A stretch of 64,000 nucleotides of DNA. It comes from an uncultured Alphaproteobacteria bacterium. Its GTDB lineage: Bacteria; Pseudomonadota; Alphaproteobacteria; Rhodospirillales; Rhodospirillaceae. This document shows positions 60,332 to 64,000 of this stretch, in pieces. The notes beneath the pieces were generated by a model. The model saw only the letters and a program-made list of their open reading frames with translations, was not told the origin of the DNA and searched no databases. Position numbers and translations under genes: made by a program. Each line of letters begins with the position of its first letter. Within the stretch, counting starts at the first letter, position 1. The stretch is taken from contig LT599022.1 of assembly GCA_900079695.1 (NCBI GenBank), positions 3,310,929 to 3,374,928 on the forward strand, in the 5' to 3' direction.

Positions 60332-60697
60332 ATGAGCAAGTCCATTCTGTGCGTCGACGATTCGGCGAGCATGCGGCAGATGGTGCGCATGACGCTGGCG
60401 GGGGGCGGATACGCCGTCACCGAGGCGGTCGACGGCGCCGACGGCCTCGCCAAGGCGAAGGCGCAGAGCTTCGACCTCGTGCTCACCGACCTCAACATGC
60501 CCAATCTCGACGGCCTCGGGCTGATCCGCGGCCTGCGCGCGCTGCCGGGCTACAAGGGCGTGCCGATCGTCTTCCTCACCACCGAGAGCCAGGCGGACAA
60601 GAAGCTCGAGGCCAAGAGCGCGGGCGCGACCGCCTGGATCGTCAAGCCGTTCCAGCCCGACCGCCTGCTCGCGCTGGTGGGCAAGGTGCTGGGATGA
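60332..60697 (+). CDS. cheY: CheY-type response regulator
   Basis: Single receiver domain, 121 residues. The acidic pocket is Asp9-Asp10, the phospho-acceptor Asp53 is in LVLTDLNMP, Thr in FLTTES and the Lys in IVKPFQ are in place. It would carry the signal from CheA to the flagellar motor or serve as phosphate sink. The stop overlaps the cheA start (ATGA). Confidence 0.94.
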   Translation: MSKSILCVDDSASMRQMVRMTLAGGGYAVTEAVDGADGLAKAKAQSFDLVLTDLNMPNLDGLGLIRGLRALPGYKGVPIVFLTTESQADKKLEAKSAGATAWIVKPFQPDRLLALVGKVLG

Positions 60698-62601
60698 TCG
60701 CCCCCGCCGATCCTGCCGAAACCTTCCGCCAGGAGGCGCAGGACCTGCTGGTGCGGCTCGAGGACGTGCTGCTCGACCTCGAGAGCAATGCCGACCCGGC
60801 GCTGATCGATACCGCCTTCCGCGCGCTCCACACCCTCAAGGGGTCGGGCGCGATGTTCGGCTTCCAGGATCTCGCGGCGTTCGCCCACGTGGTCGAGAAC
60901 ACCTTCGACCGCCTGCGCAAGACCGGCGCGCGGCCGGGGCCGGATCTCGTCGCCACCTCGCTGGCGGCCAAGGACTTCATGCGCCAGTTGGTGCTCGACC
61001 CGGCGGCCGCCGAACCGGCGATCGGCGAGGCGCTGCTCGCCGAACTCAAGCGCCTCGACACCGTCGACGCCGCGCCCGCGCCGCGCGCGGTCTACGACAT
61101 CCGTTTCGCGCTGCCGTGCGACTGCCTTGCCACCGGCACCAACCCGCTGCCGCTGCTCGACGAACTGCGCGCCCTCGGCGAGTGCGAACTGACCGCCGAC
61201 ACCGACGCGGTGCCGCCGCTCGAAGACCTCGATCCCGAGCAATGCCTGCTGCGCTGGCGCGCCCGCCTCGTCACCGACAAACCCGCGTCGGCGATCGAGG
61301 ACGTGTTCATGTTCGTGCTCGACGACATGGAGCTCGATATCGCGCGCGTCGACGATCGCCCGGCCGTCGACGCGCCGGTTGCGCCCGCCGAGGCGCCCGC
61401 GGCTCCGGCCGCGCAGACCGCCGCGGCCACCACCACCGGCATCCGCGTTTCCGCCGAGCGCATCGACAGCCTGATGGATCGGGTCGGCGAACTGGTGATC
61501 GCGCAGTCGCGCCTGCGGCAGATCGCCCAGGCCAGCCACGACCCGACGCTGCGCACGATCGCCGAGGAGATCGAACGCCTCGCCGCCGAGCTGCGCGGCG
61601 CGACCATGGGCATCCGGATGATCCCGATCGGCCAGCTCTTCGGGCGGTTCCGCCGCGTCGTCCACGACCTCGCGCGCGAACTCGGCAAGTCGGTGCGGCT
61701 GACCACTGCGGGCGAGGAGACCGAGCTCGACAAGACCGTGATCGAGAGCCTCGCCGACCCGCTGATGCACCTGATCCGCAACGCCATCGACCACGGCCTC
61801 GAAGACGCTGCCGACCGCCGCGCCGCGGGCAAGCCCGAGGCGGGGACCATCGCCCTTGCCGCCCGCCACTCCGGCGCGCAGGTGCTGATCAGCATTTCCG
61901 ACGACGGCCGCGGCATGAACCGCGAGCGCATCCGCGCCAAGGCGGTGGAAGCGGGGCTGCTGCCCGAAACCGGCGAGGTCTCCGACGCCGAGCTGTTCGG
62001 CGCGATCTTCGCGCCCGGCTTCTCCACCGCCGCCCAGGTCACCGAGGTTTCCGGCCGCGGCGTCGGCATGGACGTGGTCAAGCGCACCGTCGAAAGCCTG
62101 CGCGGCTTCATCGAGGTGTCGAGCACGCCCGGCGCGGGCTCCTGCATCACCCTGCGGCTGCCGCTCACGCTGGCGATCATCGACGGTCTGCTGGTGCGGG
62201 TCGGCGAGGGGCGTTACGTGATCCCGCTGTCGTCGGTGGAGGAGTGCGTCGAACTCGCCGAGGGCGAGACCGGCGGCACCGAGGCGCGCAGCTTCCTCAA
62301 CATCCGCGACGAACTGGTGCCGTTCCTGCGCCTGCGCGAGATGTTCGCGGCGGAAACCCCGCCCGATCCCTATCAGAAGGTGGTGATCGTCGCGTCCGGC
62401 GAGCAGCGCGTCGGTCTCGTCGTCGACCAGATCATCGGCGACCACCAGACCGTGATCAAGTCGCTGTCCCGCCTGCATGCGGACGTCGCGTCGTTCTCCG
62501 GCGCGACCATCCTCGGCGACGGCAGCGTCGCGCTGATCCTCGACGTCGTCAACCTGATCGCCGCGGGGCGCGCGCTCGAACAGCGCCTCAAGGCGTCGTG
62601 A
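60694..62601 (+). CDS. cheA: chemotaxis histidine kinase CheA
   Basis: 635 residues. P1 HPt has His46 in ALHTLKGSGAMFG; a P2-like domain follows at about 125-225 and an Ala/Pro linker near 235-250. P3 dimerisation has IRVSAERIDSLMDRVGELVIAQSRL. The P4 ATPase has HLIRNAIDHGLE (N box), ISDDGRGMN (G1) and VSGRGVGMDVVK (G2). P5 is CheW-like (LPLTLAIIDGLLVRVGEGRYVIPL). All five domains look functional. The start overlaps cheY by 4 nt; upstream frame is a shadow of cheY. Confidence 0.95.
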   Translation: MIAPADPAETFRQEAQDLLVRLEDVLLDLESNADPALIDTAFRALHTLKGSGAMFGFQDLAAFAHVVENTFDRLRKTGARPGPDLVATSLAAKDFMRQLVLDPAAAEPAIGEALLAELKRLDTVDAAPAPRAVYDIRFALPCDCLATGTNPLPLLDELRALGECELTADTDAVPPLEDLDPEQCLLRWRARLVTDKPASAIEDVFMFVLDDMELDIARVDDRPAVDAPVAPAEAPAAPAAQTAAATTTGIRVSAERIDSLMDRVGELVIAQSRLRQIAQASHDPTLRTIAEEIERLAAELRGATMGIRMIPIGQLFGRFRRVVHDLARELGKSVRLTTAGEETELDKTVIESLADPLMHLIRNAIDHGLEDAADRRAAGKPEAGTIALAARHSGAQVLISISDDGRGMNRERIRAKAVEAGLLPETGEVSDAELFGAIFAPGFSTAAQVTEVSGRGVGMDVVKRTVESLRGFIEVSSTPGAGSCITLRLPLTLAIIDGLLVRVGEGRYVIPLSSVEECVELAEGETGGTEARSFLNIRDELVPFLRLREMFAAETPPDPYQKVVIVASGEQRVGLVVDQIIGDHQTVIKSLSRLHADVASFSGATILGDGSVALILDVVNLIAAGRALEQRLKAS

Positions 62602-62615
62602 GGGAGGGGCCGGGA

Positions 62616-63089
62616 ATGACGATTGCCCGCGAAGTCCTGACCTTCGACCTCGAAGGCGAGATTCTCGCCGTCGACGCCCGCGAGGTGCGCGAGATCCTCG
62701 ATCTCGCGCCGGTGACGCGGGTGCCGGGGGCGCGCCGCTTCGCCGACGGACTGATCAACGTGCGCGGCCAGATCGTGCCGCTCGCCGACCTGCGGCTGAA
62801 GTTCGGCATGAAGATCTCGCCGCCCACCGTCGACACCCGCATCGTCGTCGTCGAAACCCGCGTCGACGGCGAACCCGCCGCGGTCGGGCTGCTCGCCGAC
62901 CGGGTGCGGGAAGTCGCCGAACTCGCCCCCGAGGCGATCGCCGCCACGCCCGACATCGGCCTGCGCTGGCGCGCCGAATACCTGCGCGGCATCGGCAAGC
63001 GCGGCGGCGAACTGATTCTGCTCATCGATCTCGAAAACATTCTGGCGTCGTCCGGCGCCCGACCCGGCAGAACGCCAGAGGAGGCGTAA
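62616..63089 (+). CDS. cheW: chemotaxis adaptor CheW
   Basis: 157 residues with the two SH3-like subdomains of CheW: LTFDLEGEILAVDAREVREILDL, GLINVRGQIVPLADLRLKFG (the most conserved part, about residues 43-63), VGLLADRVREVAEL and GGELILLIDLENIL. It couples CheA to receptors. GAGGGAGG lies ahead of the ATG at 62616, 14 nt after cheA. Confidence 0.94.
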   Translation: MTIAREVLTFDLEGEILAVDAREVREILDLAPVTRVPGARRFADGLINVRGQIVPLADLRLKFGMKISPPTVDTRIVVVETRVDGEPAAVGLLADRVREVAELAPEAIAATPDIGLRWRAEYLRGIGKRGGELILLIDLENILASSGARPGRTPEEA

Positions 63090-63091
63090 TC

Positions 63092-64000
63092 ATGCGTATG
63101 ACCATCAAATTCAAACTCGCCCTCGCATTCGGCGCGATCGTCGTGCTGATGGTCGGCTCGGGCGGCCTCGCGATCCGGTCGATGGGCGAGCTCAACGACA
63201 ACCTCGCGTCGATGGGCCGGGTGTCGGCGGAGCGCGTGCGCCTCGCGCTCGAAATGCGCGGCGCGATGGGCGAGGTCGGCACCCGCACGATCTACGCGGT
63301 GATCAACACCAAGGACGAGGACATCGACGCCAATTCGGCGGGCGCGCTCGCGGCGATTCAGCGCACTCGTACCCTCGAGGCCGAGTTGCGCAAGATCGCC
63401 ACGCCCGAGGTCCGGTCCAAGCTCGACGACTTCCTGCGCGCCCTCGATCCCTACGCCCAACACGTCGCCAAGGCGCGCGAGCACCTGCTCAAGAACTCCG
63501 ACACCAAGGCGCGCGCGCTGTCGTTCGGCGAGGCGGCCCAGGCCGCCGACGCGCTGGTCGAGCCGCTCGCCGCCCTCGGCCAGCGTGCCGACGCCGATCC
63601 CGCGGCCGGGCGTCTCGCCGCCGTGGCGGCGCGGATGACGGCGCTGGTGGGCGAGATCCGCGCCCTCGAACGCGGCATGATCCTCGCGCCCGACAACGAG
63701 ACGATCGCCCGCCTCGACCGCGACGCGGTGGCCCGGGTGCAGGCGTTCAACGCGCTGCGTCCGCGGCTGTCCGAGGCGGCGCTTTCCGAGGCCGACCGCC
63801 GCCGTGCCGAAGCCGTCGAGACCGCGGCCGCGCGCTTCCTCCGCGCCGACGACGACCTGCGCGCGACCGCGCGGATCAACAGCGTTGACGGCGCGAAGGC
63901 CGAAATCGACGCGGCACGGCCGATGCGGGTGCAGGCGCAGGGGCTGATGGACGACATCGTGCGGATCTCCACCGACGGCATGGCCGCCGACATCGTCTCG
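63092..64000 (+). CDS. methyl-accepting chemotaxis protein, N-terminal part (runs off window)
   Basis: 303 codons are visible and the frame is open at the edge. GAGGAGG precedes the ATG at 63092, 2 nt after cheW. An N-terminal transmembrane helix (about residues 8-28, LALAFGAIVVLMVGSGGLAI) is followed by a long helical sensor with RTIYAVINTKDEDID, of the four-helix-bundle (4HB/HBM-like) type. The second transmembrane helix, HAMP and signalling domains would lie downstream. It is the receptor expected after cheW in such an operon. Confidence 0.85.
   Translation, partial: MRMTIKFKLALAFGAIVVLMVGSGGLAIRSMGELNDNLASMGRVSAERVRLALEMRGAMGEVGTRTIYAVINTKDEDIDANSAGALAAIQRTRTLEAELRKIATPEVRSKLDDFLRALDPYAQHVAKAREHLLKNSDTKARALSFGEAAQAADALVEPLAALGQRADADPAAGRLAAVAARMTALVGEIRALERGMILAPDNETIARLDRDAVARVQAFNALRPRLSEAALSEADRRRAEAVETAAARFLRADDDLRATARINSVDGAKAEIDAARPMRVQAQGLMDDIVRISTDGMAADIVS

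Noticed and set aside
60550-62478. 642-codon open frame antisense to cheA
   Set aside because: Shadow of cheA, whose five domains are all recognisable.

Overview
The window is 64 kb of very GC-rich DNA (GC-rich third codon positions throughout) from an alphaproteobacterium, most likely of the Rhodospirillales type. Two things point there. The first is the housekeeping order aroA-cmk-rpsA-ihfB-lapA-pyrF-trpF-trpB-trpA-accD-folC with trxA-addA beyond it. The second is a FYDLN-acid (TIGR02300-type) zinc-ribbon protein next to aroA, a family I know only from alphaproteobacteria. This is inference from gene content; there is no rRNA to confirm it.

Layout. 1-2.1 kb: 3' end of addA and trxA. 2.2-18.4 kb: accessory metabolism. 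It holds a methyltransferase with a regulatory domain; a PdxA2-like dehydrogenase with a tripartite tricarboxylate (Tct) transporter and a divergent GntR regulator; and a long leftward D-galactonate-type operon (GntR, TRAP transporter dctPQM, dgoD, an IlvD/Edd-like dehydratase, dgoA, dgoK, then a YgeA-like racemase). 18.7-29.4 kb: the leftward core block folC to aroA. 29.6-30.2 kb: FYDLN-acid protein and tRNA-Ala(GGC). 30.3-34.4 kb: LysR regulator divergent from a YfcC/DcuC-type carrier and aspartase.

34.8-43.4 kb is the most interesting part. It is a rightward operon whose kinase, aldolase, 3-carbon reductase, mutarotase and DeoR repressor resemble E. coli YihV, YihT, YihU, YihR and YihW (CsqR), the sulfoquinovose (sulfo-EMP) pathway. 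It lacks the YihQ sulfoquinovosidase and YihS isomerase. It carries instead a zinc polyol-type dehydrogenase and two unrelated MFS carriers, and some residues thought to bind the sulfonate appear changed. This suggests a variant sulfoglycolytic route or a related pathway for another C6-modified hexose or hexitol.

43.4-50.5 kb: a dCache-PAS-GGDEF-EAL signalling protein, a small membrane protein, a possible small RNA, a glycosyltransferase, an ExoD-like protein, pirin, and two DUF4142 proteins. 50.5-53.8 kb: a leftward operon of a CobW/COG0523 metal GTPase with an extra N-terminal domain, exbB, exbD and tonB, probably for metal uptake. 53.8-57.6 kb: a GntR regulator with three FadR-like operators, a 71-residue protein, a Trp-rich polytopic membrane protein and a Tat-exported metallo-beta-lactamase-fold protein; the function of this set is unknown to me. 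57.6-59.6 kb: a PAS-domain protein and an OmpR-type regulator lacking the phospho-acceptor Asp. 60-64 kb: a rightward chemotaxis operon (STAS, cheY, cheA, cheW, then an MCP that runs off the window).
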